The notes under the pieces are model-generated. The model made no database searches. It was not told the origin of the DNA and worked only from the letters and a program-made list of their open reading frames with translations. This document shows, piece after piece, positions 20,471 through 31,490 of a stretch of 64,000 nucleotides of DNA (positions are counted from its first letter, which is position 1; each line of letters opens with the position of its first letter). The position numbers and the translations under genes are program-made. This stretch comes from Nematopogon swammerdamellus (Eukaryota; Arthropoda; Insecta; Lepidoptera; Adelidae). The stretch spans positions 25,265,349 through 25,329,348 of the forward strand of contig OX336339.1 of assembly GCA_946902875.1 (NCBI GenBank), read 5' to 3'.

Positions 20471-23400
20471 ATGGACGCACTCAAAGATAAAGCCTCACAA
20501 AAGAGAGCAGAAGGAATTATTAAAAAAGCTTTAAAGCCGCTACTTGTTATCCAAACGCTGCACGGTAGCAACGCTCTCGCTAAAATCCAGGAGTCGTCCA
20601 CAATACGCTACATACTCGCCATTTACTCAACGGTCGCCATGCCATACTTTCTGTTTGTCACCATAGTGAAGGGTATTCCTGAGACGTTCAACCTACTGCC
20701 CATGCCGGTCGCTATCGCTCATTCGGTCGAGCGGACTCTCGTAATGCTCTGCAATTTCATTATAACCATAGAATCATTTCAAGGTTCAAGTTTGAACACA
20801 ATTCTAAACGCAATCTTAAACGTGAACTCGGTCGTCAAATCCATTGAACGCTTCGAATGCAACATAATCATCTTCAGCTGTATCTGCACCTTTCTCCTAA
20901 TCTGCGACCAGAGCTTTGCTATGTACCAAACGTACTATTTCGCTTACGGACAAACTTTTTGGTGGACCTATAACCTCATGGTTCTGATGTTATGCATAGT
21001 TCAAAGTGAAATTATTGTTTGCGCCGTCCTGGTTCGGATCATCGCGATTCAATTCGATCAACTGAGTAGCGGTTTGCAGAAAATGGTTGCAGTTTCGAAC
21101 AACGATTTGAAACCAGTATACGTGTTAGATTTTATGCCCGGAAATATAAGCAGTTCGAAGCTTAAACAAATATATAAAACTTACGATAAGATTATTCAAG
21201 CTGTTGAACGAATCCAAGGATTTTACTCCTTAAAGGTTTTTATTCATTTCACATTATTAAGATATATATAGAATAATATATAATATCTACTGCTGTGTAG
21301 GTTACACTAAATTGTATTTGATTTACAGATATTAGTATCCATCATTGTGACTTTCTTGTATCAAATTGCGGTTCTACAAGCGTACATCGTGCAAGATAAA
21401 AGTAGTGATTACAGTCACGTAAGCAATTTGATTACAAAACTTAGGTCAGAGCCATGTCGCGCTTTTTATAAGAAAAGATAATTAGATAAGGGTTTAGGAG
21501 TATGTCTTGAGTTACAATGAAAAATAGATTGAGAAAATTGGCTACATCACCTACAACATCCGTGATGTGAGCTCATAACACCGAGTGAACTAGGTGCCAT
21601 GTCAGTGCTTCCCTTCATTTCATGTCGGCTACACTGAACTGGACGGAAAACACGAAGTATTTACATAGCCATTTCAACCGACGTTTCGCTCAGTGCGGTG
21701 GTACCAAACCGGCCGGGATAAACCTACCACCTAGTAAGGTAAGAAGGGAAGGGACCTGAATCCGAACCACGGTCATCCTCCAACGATCGAGAGGTCACCC
21801 ATCCAAGTACCGACCGCGCTCAGCGTTGCTTAACAACGTTGCGTTGCGCACCACTGAGCTACCGAGGCTGACAAATAGTATCGTACAAGAGCTCTGTGGG
21901 CTGAAAGAAGATATAGTGACAAGTATTGGTAAAGGAATGCTTCGGTGGTTCAATCATGTTGAAAGAATGTATGATATGAGACTAACGAATGAAATTTATG
22001 GAGTAAATGTGAGTGGAACAGTCAGGAAGGGTCGCCCTAGACACACGTACCTGGACAAGATCGGGCATGTGCTGAAAAATGGCCAAGTTCTTAGTACCGG
22101 TAACAGACGAGCATGCATGAAGAACATTATGAGAGTCAGAGGTGTGTCAGGATCTTGACACGTGGAGATCCATTATCTCTGCCTACCCCACCGGGAAACA
22201 GGCGTGACGCTATGTATCTATGTATAATGATAAAGAAGCCACGAGGAAAGTTAAACGAGTATTGTCCACACTTTCATCGTCATCAACTATTCTGATTTTG
22301 TTTATTTTGAAAATCTTATTAATGAGCAACTTCCGTAGTCCATATTATATAGCCGACAAGTTATATATGTCAACTAGCAAGATAAATTTCATGGTATTAC
22401 TATTTTTAACAGTATCACATTTCTGAAAATATATTCAAAATAATAACCGATTCGTGAATTTCCAGATAAAAAAGAGCTGGCTCCTCATGGTGATTAACTT
22501 CTACAACTTCGTCAGATACCTAATTCCAATTTCGATGCTCTGCTTCTATTGCGAGAGACTCTACTCCAACGTCGACAGGATTAAGGATTCCCTTGTTAAT
22601 ATCATCGCTTACAACAATAACAGAGGTATTATTTCCATTTTTTACATAATTTTTACAAAGTTTTGCATTTTTACATAATATTGGCCATTACATTTTATGT
22701 CATTGCCCAACATATAAAATTTATGTAATGATCGAATTTGTATTAAAAATTTATTTTCTATTACCTACTTAATTTTATTGTTTAACTAGCTGTGCCCGCG
22801 GCCCCGCCCGCTCTCATATTTGACTTCTCTGCTAACCTCATAAGCCATTTAACGTGATGAAATGTAGCCTATAATTGATGGGAAGAACCAAGCTATCCGT
22901 AGAAGCAAACTGTATTTAAATCACTTCAGTGGTTCTCGAGTTATAAGCGGACAGACAGACATACATACAGACAGACAGAAAGCAGACGTTGGATTTTATT
23001 ATTTCCACTAGCTGTGCCCGCGGCTCCGCACGCTCTCATATTTCACTTCACTGCTAACCTCATAGGCCATTTAGCGTGACAGTAAGTAGCCTATAGTTGA
23101 TGGGAAGAATCAAGCTATCCGTAGAATTTTGTTTTATTAAAATCGGTTCAGTGGTTCTCGAGTTATAAGCGGACAGACAGACAGAAAGCAGACGTTGGAT
23201 TTTATTAAAGGTAAGGATTGGTGCAAACCGCATCAAAATCTGTTCAGTGGTTCAGTAATTTACCTCAATCATACATACAGAGAGACGTTCACAGACAGAG
23301 GGACAGTTCCCTTTAATAAAGCACTAGCTGTGCCCGCGGCTCCGCCCGCTCTCATATTAGACTTCTCTGCTAACCTCATAAGCCATTTAACGTGATGAAA

Positions 23401-24412
23401 TGTAGCCTATAATTGTTGGGAAGAACCAAGCTATCCGTAGAAGTAAACTGTATTTAAATCGCTTCAGTGGTTCTCGAGTTATAAGCGGACAGACAGACAT
23501 ACATAAAGACAGACAGAAAGCAGACGTTGGATTTTATTATTTCCATTGGTGCAAACCGCATCAAAATCTGTTCAGTGGTTCAGTAATTTACCTCAATCAT
23601 ACATACAGAGAGACGTTCACAGAGAGAGAGACAGTTCCCTTTTATAATGCACAAGCTGTGCCCGCGACTCCGGCCGCTCTCATATTTCACTTCACTGCTA
23701 ACCTCATAAGCTATTTAGCGTGATAGTAAGTAGCCTATAGTTGATGGGAAGAATCAAGCTATCCGTAGAATTTTGTTTTATTAAAATCGGTTCAGTGGTT
23801 CTCGAGTTATAAGCGGACAGACAGACAGAAAGCAGACGTTGGATTTTATTATAGGTAAGGAAAGGAAGGATGATAAACTGCTGATATTGCTTAGAATTTA
23901 GTGTAAATGTATGCCTATTGACGATTTCTATAGCACCATGGATCCAAATATAATGTTCGCTGAAACAAAATACCCTGGTTTATAAACAGCAAGTTCGAGA
24001 ACTTTAGAATGCTTTCCTTTGCCCCTTACTGGGTGGTAAGCTCAAATTTAAACCCACTGAATTTGTAATACCGTACAGGAAGAACGATTATTTTTGAAGA
24101 TGTTTCCTGTATTCTCCTCTAGTCCAGTAATAGCAAGCAATCTAGAATGTTAACTTCTCAGTCGTGGTAATGGCTGATGAGAGCATGCGTTCTGGCCCCT
24201 CTAAATCAGCCGCCCATATCGGATTGCGTCCATAAATCTTTAATTTATTTTTAGAGACCCAGCGCGTTTGTTGCCTGATGCTTGAAATCATCAGACTGCA
24301 GCCTCTGGAGTTGGTGGTGCTGAGACTGTTCCGTGTGGACTTGCGGCTAGTGCCGCGCTATCTGGCATTCCTCGCTACATACATCGTCGTGGTGCTCCAG
24401 TTCTCCTACTAA
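20471..24412 (+). CDS. Gustatory receptor family protein, gene 1 (four exons)
   Basis: Exons are 20471-21235, 21329-21418, 22466-22625 and 24255-24412. Every intron is GT-AG; phases are 0, 0 and 1; the product has 390 residues. It should be a seven-helix ion-channel subunit of taste neurons, the insect gustatory receptor family. Hydrophobic segments lie at about residues 46-66, 78-100, 130-150, 163-192, 256-275, 289-310 and 368-388. The C-terminus reads TYIVVVLQF, an exact match to the family motif TYhhhhhQF. The length is typical for the family. The MDALKDK start was chosen because it aligns with the starts of genes 2 and 4 and follows 'agaaaa'. An in-frame ATG at 20423 would add 16 residues. 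Introns 2 and 3 hold SINE-A, RTE, family D and SINE-B pieces. The ligand is unknown. Confidence 0.9.
21535..21872 (-). mobile_element. SINE-A in intron 2 of receptor gene 1
   Basis: The body is in reverse orientation, ending at the tRNA-like head 'cctcggtagctcagtggtgc'. The 5S-like part 'gttaagcaacgctgagcgcg' and 'tacttggatgggtgacct' is well preserved. The poly-A end is lost. Confidence 0.8.
21873..22225 (+). pseudogene. RTE-type LINE C-terminal fragment in intron 2 of gene 1
   Basis: The frame reads LKEDIVTSIGKGMLRWFNHV, then ERMYDMRLTNEIYG, then KGRPRHTYLDKIGHVLKNGQ and NRRACMKNIM. LRWF-H-ERM and the RGRPR-like string mark the C-terminal end of RTE-clade retrotransposon polyproteins. The reverse-transcriptase core is absent, so the copy is strongly 5' truncated. 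The 3' tail 'ctgcctaccccaccgggaa' follows. Confidence 0.75.
22785..23880 (+). repeat. Cluster of four family D repeats in intron 3 of gene 1
   Basis: Four blocks start at 22790, 23012, 23330 and 23653 with 'ctgtgcccgcggctccgcc' or variants, and end with 'agcagacgttggattttatt'. Between them the phrase 'ttggtgcaaaccgcatcaaa' plus 'gagacgttcacagacag' appears twice. Similar tails occur at 32545-32660. Part of the cluster arose by local duplication. Confidence 0.75.
23995..24236 (+). mobile_element. SINE-B relic in intron 3 of gene 1
   Basis: It has the diverged SINE-B body ('ccccttactgggtggtaagc', 'tccagtaatagcaagcaatc', 'gcccatatcggattgcg') without a head. It ends 18 bp before exon 4. The equivalent intron of gene 2 carries a matching relic with matching flanks, so the insertion predates the gene 1/gene 2 duplication. 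Confidence 0.7.
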
Positions 24413-24527
24413 TTTACCCACATTGCTGATCTCTTAGATCACGTTTTGATCACACATTTGCATTGTTTCATTGTAATTTCACTGTGTGCTTGTATTATTA
24501 GGACAACTGTAGGCTTGAAAGTTTAAA

Positions 24528-24533
24528 AATAAA
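24528..24533 (+). terminator. Poly(A) signal of gene 1
   Basis: AATAAA lies about 115 bp after the stop codon, in AT-rich sequence. Confidence 0.5.
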
Positions 24534-24539
24534 CTGCGT

Positions 24540-25476
24540 TTTCTTATTTTTGAATCATGGTTTATTTATTTATTTTATTTATATCTTTGGAGACACCAAT
24601 GAGTAACACATAGAATACAGTTAAAAAAAACTTAATAATACATTGGGTATTGTGTTTAACCAGAGAAATATATCCCACAAATTAAATATAAGAAAATGGA
24701 AACTTACAACTAATCTTAACAAGCAAATATAACAAGAGCATTTAAAAACTAATTAAGACAAGAGAGAGAGAGAGATAGGGAAAATACTAATTAAGACAAG
24801 AGAAGAGAGAGAGGGGGAAAAAGAGGTCAAGCGAGTTGAACTCGCGCGGAGAGGGTTCAGTACCATTCCATATTTCTCGGAAACTTTAAAACTTAGGATT
24901 TTTGTTTAGGTTTTCCTGTAAACTGTAAGAGAGGTCCTATATTCCCTATTTTTTTTTTATTTTAGCCTCAATAATTTTGGATATAAGTAGGGGGTGGGGG
25001 CCGAATGCTCGATTTTTGTATATTTTTTAAATATCTTTTAAAATATGAATTTTAAAATTATAAAAAAATATGCTTGTATTCTGCTCCCAGATTTTCTAAT
25101 CGCTGTACAATTTTTTTTTATTGATAACCAAGCACTATTGTGCCCCAATGTTTTATTACTTTAAGTTTTCTATGTTATTTTATGTGTTTCCTAAATCAAT
25201 CAATAAAAACAAAATAAAATATTATTTATGAGATAATGTCCTCCTATTTCGACACACACCGTACCACACCTCATTATAGACGGTATAAATATATATATAT
25301 ATTTTTTTGTTTTTTTTTTTTCAAAACGATCTAGTTTTCTTCAGATTCAAATCTAATTGATAATTCATTTACACAATTAATCTATTTATTCGTTATTTGG
25401 TCGACGAGCACCCAAAAAAGTCTACAAATCTACTAACCACTAATTTTAATGTAATCTGTAATCTGTTCTTCAACTC
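24540..25476. other. Intergenic, no gene seen
   Basis: The stretch has (GA)n tracts at about 24758-24815, a run of seven G at 24994-25000 broken by T, and AT-rich sequence. No recognisable element. Confidence 0.4.
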
Positions 25477-25553
25477 AAGGTCTGGGTCATTTATTTTTCT
25501 CTTTTTCTGACATTTCATTAATAATATTCAGACTTTTCACTTAGTCAATTGAA
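25477..25553 (+). promoter_or_regulatory. Conserved block upstream of receptor gene 2
   Basis: It is the counterpart of 20302-20370: 'aaggtctgggtcatttattt', then 'catttcattaataatattca' and 'cacttagtcaatt'. The spacing to the start codon is almost the same, 174 against 169 bp. Confidence 0.45.
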
Positions 25554-25650
25554 TGGGTTTATTAAAAACATATTCTATTACCTGAGGTACTGCAGGAAAA
25601 TAATAAAAAATGCCGCAATTACGACACTGAAGTGGAAAATATCCAGAAAA

Positions 25651-28454
25651 ATGGACGCACTCAAAGAAGCCTCACAAAAGAGAGCAGAAGGAATTATGAA
25701 AAAAGCTTTAGAGCCGCTACTTGTTATCCAAACGCTGCACGGTAGCAACGCTCTCGCTAAAATCCAGGAGTCGCCCACAATACGCTACATACTCGCCATT
25801 TACTCAACGGTCGCCATGTCATATTTTCTGGTTAGCCTCATAATAAAGGGAATTCCTGAGACGTTCAACCTACTGCCCATGCCGGGCGCTATAGCTCAGT
25901 CGGTCGTGCGGATACTACTAATGCTCTGCAATTTCATTATAACCATAGAATCATTTCAAGCTTCGCGTTACAACACGGTTCTAAACGCAATCTTAAACGT
26001 GAACTCGGTCGTCAAATCCATTGAACGCTTCGAACGCAACATAATCATCTTCAGCTGTATCTGCACCTTTCTCCTAATCTGCGACCAGAGCTTTGTTATT
26101 GTCCAAACGTACTATTTCGTTTACGGAAAAACTATTTGGTGGAACTATAACCTCATGATTCTTATGAATTGTATAGTTCAAAGTGAAATTATTGCTTGCA
26201 CCGTTTTGGTTCGGATAATCGCGATTCAGTTTGATCAACTGAGTAGCGGTTTGCAGAAAATAGTTGCAGTTTCGAACAGCGATTTGATACCAGTATACGT
26301 GTTAGATTTTATGCCCGGAAATATAAGCAGTTCGAAACTTAAACAAATATATAAAACGTGCGATCAAATTGTGAAAGCTGTTGAACGAATTCAAGCATTT
26401 TACGCCATAAAGGTTTTTATTCATTTCATCTGATTGTAATATGCCTGTATGAACTATTGCTTACGTTATACTTAATTTTATTTGCTTTCAGATATTAATA
26501 TCTATGATTATGACTTTCTTACATCAAATTGGACTTCTGCAAATGTACATCGTGAGTGAGAAAAGTCACGATATCATTAAAGTGGGTAAATCTAAAAATT
26601 TGAAAATACTTATTCACTATCATATGTTTTTTTTATTTTTTTTTATTGAAACTGACCTGGTTGGCTACATCACCTACAACGTCCGTGATGTCAGCCCATA
26701 ACACCGGGTGAACTAGGTGCCATGTCAGTGCTTCCCCCTTTGATTGTGCCGGCTACACTGAACTGGTCGGAAAACACAAACTATTTACATAGCCGTTTTG
26801 ACCGACGTTTCATTCAGTGCGGTGGTACCAACCCGGGCGGTTTAAACCCTACCACCAAGTAAGATTAGGAGGGAAGGGACCTACAGTTTTACGAGGAATC
26901 CGAACCTCGGTCAGCCTCCAACGGTCAGCGGTCACCCATCCAAGTACTGACCGCACCCAGCGTTGCTTAACATTCAATAGCGACAGTTGACTGTCTGCAC
27001 CACTGAGCTATCGAGGCTGACAAATGTTGCCCAGCGATTTATCTTTAACGTAGCGTAGGACGTGTCCCCCCCATTGCCCCGGCTAGGTGTACAGACGACC
27101 TAAAAAAGGTAGCCGGGAGTGGATGGATGAGAAGAGCGAAAGATCGCGTGTGGTGGTGTGCTTTGGAAGAGTCCTATGTCCAGCAGTGAACCGATACGGG
27201 CCGACGATGATGATGAATCAAAATTATAAACGGTTTTCAGATCACGCACAGCTGGCTCCTGATTATGATTAACGTCTACAACTTCGTCAGATACTTGATT
27301 CCAATTGCGATTCTCTCCTTCTATTGCGAGAGACTCTACTCCAACGTCGACAGGATTAAAGATTCCCTTGTTAATATCATCGCTTACAATAATAACAGAG
27401 GTAATAGAACTGATTTACATACAGAAAATTTGAGAGCTTTAGAATAGTTTCCTTCGCCCCTTACTGGGCATGTTACTGGGTGGTAAGCTCAAAATTCAAG
27501 CACAGTGGGATGGGTTATAAATATCGTATTGGACGAAAGATTATGTTTTTTTTTATATTTTAATACTAAGCATGTACTATATTTCTTCAATAGACAAATG
27601 CAATACGTCCCGACCTCTCTTCATTTGCGGCTTTGAATTCGATGCAACACACTTTTATTTCACCGCCTATACACACACACTCACACCCTTGCCACACACA
27701 CGCACACCCTCACCCGCACACATACTCACACACACACGCGCGCGCGCGCAAACACATGCACGCAAACACATATACACATATAGTTTAGATAGATATATAT
27801 TTTATAATAACTATTAGTAGGAAACGTCGTACAAAATAGTTCTTACTAGACAAAATTTATATTTTAAATTATGAATTATGTATAAATAATTGTCAAATGT
27901 ATATTAATAAAGAAATTTTAAAATTTGAAATATCATTCCTCTTCATTTACAGCTTTGAATTTATCTACTCTATTCTATCATTCCTCTTCATTTACGGCTT
28001 TGAATGTATTTACTCTATTCTATCTTTTCTCTTCATTTACGGCTTTGTATTTATCTATCGAAGAAATATGGACGAAATATGGCCGCATAGCAGCATATTC
28101 TGTTTTTTTTTTTTCATAAAAAATAATGCTGTTTTCTCCTCTAGTTCAGTAATTGCCAGCGATCGAAACGAAAGTCTCTCATGACCACTTCTCAGTGGTG
28201 ATATTGGGTGGTCGGAGAATGTGTTCTTTCGCCTCTGACCCAGCCACGCACACCGGATTGCGTCTAAAAATCTTGTTCGTTCAAATTTATTTTCAGAGAC
28301 CCAGCGCGTTTGTTGCCTGATGCTTGAAATCATCAGACTGCAGCCTCTGGAGTTGGTGGTGCTGAGACTGTTCCGTGTGGACTTGCGGCTGGTGCCGCGC
28401 TATCTGGCATTCCTCGCTACATACGTTGTCGTGGTGCTGCAGTTCTCATATTAG
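25651..28454 (+). CDS. Gustatory receptor family protein, gene 2 (four exons)
   Basis: Exons are 25651-26412, 26492-26581, 27241-27400 and 28297-28454, giving 389 residues, with the same intron positions and phases as gene 1. Exon 1 is nearly identical to that of gene 1 but lacks one Lys near the start (MDALKEASQKR). The frame is open upstream to 25549, but that stretch begins with TTG, so the ATG at 25651 is the start. The C-terminus is TYVVVVLQF, fitting TYhhhhhQF. The exon 2 donor is GTGGGT, weaker than the GTAAG-type donors of the paralogs. Another GT four bases on would shift the frame. The gene appears intact. Intron 2 carries SINE-A; intron 3 carries an interrupted SINE-B and minisatellites. 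Confidence 0.88.
26640..27024 (-). mobile_element. SINE-A, full length, in intron 2 of gene 2
   Basis: It is the best-preserved copy. Minus-strand order: A box tagctcagtgg, 'gttaagcaacgctgggtgcg', 'gtcagtacttggatgggtga', B box 'gaggttcggattcctc', body, poly-A. It is almost identical to 8031-8424. Confidence 0.88.
27030..27232 (+). pseudogene. LINE C-terminal and 3' tail fragment in intron 2 of gene 2
   Basis: The frame reads RRPKKGSREWMDEKSERSR. The stretch 'cctatgtccagcagtgaac' followed by 'gggccgacgatgatgatga' is the usual 3' end of RTE-like LINEs, in which the (ATG)n tail takes the place of poly-A. Only about 200 bp remain. Confidence 0.55.
27436..28270 (+). mobile_element. SINE-B relic interrupted by microsatellite and minisatellite
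   Basis: SINE-B sequence occupies 27436-27545 and 28085-28265. Between them lie a (CA)n/(CG)n-rich tract (27665-27785) and a 45-bp minisatellite in about three copies (27935-28055; unit 'cctcttcatttacggctttg' plus 'atctactctattctat'). Its flanks match the SINE-B relic in gene 1 intron 3. Confidence 0.65.
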
Positions 28455-28535
28455 TAATGCTCACGAATGGCTTATCTTTGTCTTTTACTGTGTCTTTTTT
28501 ATTATTAGTAATCTCGGTAGGTGTGACATTTTTTA

Positions 28536-28541
28536 AATAAA
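28536..28541 (+). terminator. Poly(A) signal of gene 2
   Basis: AATAAA lies 82 bp after the stop codon. Confidence 0.5.
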
Positions 28542-28835
28542 ATACAGTTTTGGCTTTCTTGTAAATATGTTAAACTATCTTTATATATTATCAATTTTTA
28601 CTCGAATCTACCTTTCTAGGGTTCCGTAGCCAAATAACAAAAATGTAAGCCTTATAATTTCGTCCTGTCCATCCGTCCGTCCGTCCGTATGTGACATGTT
28701 TACTCGGAGACTATTAGCACTATATAGATGGCATTTAGAAGGAAGGTGTATTCTATGAACTGATATGCAATGGTGCGGTGATATTATAAGAAAAGCAAAT
28801 TTGGGGTGGCATACCATATATGTAACTGATGGATG

Positions 28836-28937
28836 AAACGAAAATTTTAATGCATATAAGCGTGTAGGTTAGAATGGTCTAAAAAAAACGAAAATTTAAA
28901 TGCATATAAGCGTGTAGGTTAGAATGGTCTAAAAAAA
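28836..28937. repeat. 50-bp direct duplication
   Basis: Two adjacent copies of about 50 bp each contain 'aatgcatataagcgtgtagg' and 'ttagaatggtctaaaaaaaa'. The second copy abuts the foldback element. Confidence 0.8.
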
Positions 28938-29441
28938 ATTGGTTGTCTGTAAAGTCGGTTTACGGACGATAGTTTTACGTGATAACGTCATAAAGTGGTA
29001 AGACTACTGGGAACGGTTTTCTTTCAATTTCGCTGCCCTAGTACTTTAGAACCAGAGAGATAAATGTGTACAAGCCGACGCTTGGGCCGATTGTGCCTCA
29101 CTATCGCTTCTTTACGCGCTCTCGCTTGCACACACAGGCTCAGATGGAACGTGACACTTTTTCGTGCGTGCAGCCGGTGTTCATCAATTTATGGGACGTG
29201 ACGTTATCACGTCAAAAATTATAAAAAAGTTTTAAAATGACTTTTTGACGTGATAACGTCACGTCTTATAAATTGATGAACACCGGCTGCACGCACGAAA
29301 AAGTGTCACGTTCCATCTGAGCCTGTGTGTGCAAACAAGAGCGCGTAACAAGCGATAGAGAGGCACAATCGGCCCAAGCTTATGATGTTATCACGTAAAA
29401 CTATCGTCCGTAAACCGACTTTACAGACAACCAATTTTTTT
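28932..29441. mobile_element. Foldback (long inverted repeat) element between genes 2 and 3
   Basis: The outer arms pair 'ttggttgtctgtaaagtcgg' at 28939 with its complement ending near 29433. The inner arms pair 'cgtgacgttatcacgtcaaa' (about 29198-29217) with 'ttttgacgtgataacgtcac' (about 29243-29262). The left arm holds about 95 extra bases (28990-29085) missing on the right. No frame inside. It ends about 515 bp before the start of gene 3. Confidence 0.85.
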
Positions 29442-29955
29442 GTGTAAGTCAATAGTTTGTAATAATAAAATGTTAAAAGTGTGTTGCTGTCACGTTGCAA
29501 AATTACTGACACGCTGTCAAATTCAAATTTGGAATGTTGAATAAAATTAAAAGAAAAATAGTTCTGCGAGTAGAGATGGTGTTTTCTTTTTTCGCGGGAG
29601 ACACAAAATATATACCTTGCTGGAAAGTGTGTGAAAAATTTTACTCTGTGGCTTGTATGTGTTTTGGTTTTTTCACCGTACCTACGTACGTACCTATAAC
29701 AGAATGAAAATACAGAAAGTAAAATGGTGGGCAATGTAAGTATGACAAATAATCAATCATCAAATCATTTTCATTTGTTTGGTCATTAATTTGGCCTGAT
29801 GGATTTATGTCATTTATTTCTCTGTCAGGTATATTCAATTACTGACTTTCCACTGTTATATTAATTAAAACTAAGTTAAATGAATATTCTTTGAACATAT
29901 AAATATCTGAGGCCGTAACCCAATCACGGCATTGAAGTGAAAGATTTCAAGAAAA

Positions 29956-31451
29956 ATGTGCCTACTCAAAGATAAAGTTTTGCAAAAGAGAGCTGAAGGA
30001 ATTTTAAGAACTTGTTTAAATCCATTGCTATTTATTCAAACTCTACAAGGCAGCGCTGGCCTCGTCAAATTTCAGACGTCATCCTCAAACTTACGTTACC
30101 TACACGCTGTGTATTCGACTGCGGTCATTGTGTACTTTCTTATCTATTTTATCGTCGTGGGTATTCCCCAATTTTTCGAAGACCAAATCATGTCAATGGC
30201 GATCATTGGGACTATCCAGAGAGTGCTCGCTATGCTTGGCATCATCATAATTATTATCGAATCATTTCACGGTTCCAGTTTTAAAACTGTCCTAAACGCC
30301 ATCTTGCACGTGAACTCGGTCGTTCAGTCTATCGAACGCTTCGAAAGAAACATAATCGTCTTCAGTGCGATCTGTACTGTGATTCAAATCTGCGATCTCG
30401 GCCTCTCTCAGTTCGTGGTTTATTATTTTATTGACGAACCCAGGGTTTGGTGGAACTACAGTTTCACTATTTTGACGCTCTGTGTAGTTCAATGTGAAGT
30501 TTTTATTTGCGTCATTCTTGTTCGAACTATCGCCATTCAGTTTGACCAAATGAGTAAAGAGCTGCATACAACTGTTGCTGTTTCGAGTAAACATTTCAAG
30601 CCTGTTTATCTGTTAGATTACATATCAGGAAGTGTAAGCTGCTCAAAACTTAAACGAATATACAAGACTTATAGTATGATTGTACAAGCTGTTGAACGGA
30701 TTCAAGAATTTTATGCCAACAAGGTTAAATAATACATGTTTTTAGACTTTTTCTAGAATTTCTAGACAGTATAAGTTAAACATCTCATTACTAATTATTA
30801 CAATAGCTGTTGACCTTTGTGTATTTCAGCAAATAACCAAATGACAGTTCGACATAAATAAACAATGTACCTACACACATATACAATTTATTATTTAGAA
30901 AAAATAGACACACAATAAAATCAATTTAAAACAGGTGTTAAGTTTCTTAGAATAATATTTTTATCTTGTTTTCAGATATTCATATACATCAACGTAACAT
31001 TCTTGTACCAAATGCAGAATCTAGAGATGTTCATATTAACTGATAAAAATCGTGATAATGATCAAGTAAGGAAGTATGTTTTAAGCCTCGGTTGTGTTCT
31101 CTGCTAGTCCAGTATCACCAGCAATAAAAAAAACCGGCGAAGTGCGAGTCGAACTCGCGCACCGAGGGTACCGTATCGCCATGTCATGGTCAGCGCCACT
31201 CACGCCATCTATGGCGTGTTTATGAAATGATTCATATTAGTTAAAATTCATGATTAGTTAAAATGCTTCATTCTCTTTTCGGTAGATTGCGCGCATACAC
31301 TTTTCAGTTTCTTCTATGGGACCCCGTGATTTTTTTAATTTTTCTTATTTTCATTATTTGTTGCATTTTGCATTATATCGACCATAATAACACATATTCT
31401 GTGAAAATTTCAACGGGCTAATCTATTACGGTTCAAGAAATACATCCCTCG

Positions 31452-31490
<39 letters not shown>

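Noticed and set aside
25549..25650. Upstream extension of receptor gene 2
   Set aside because: The extension begins with TTG rather than ATG and does not align with the starts of the paralogs.
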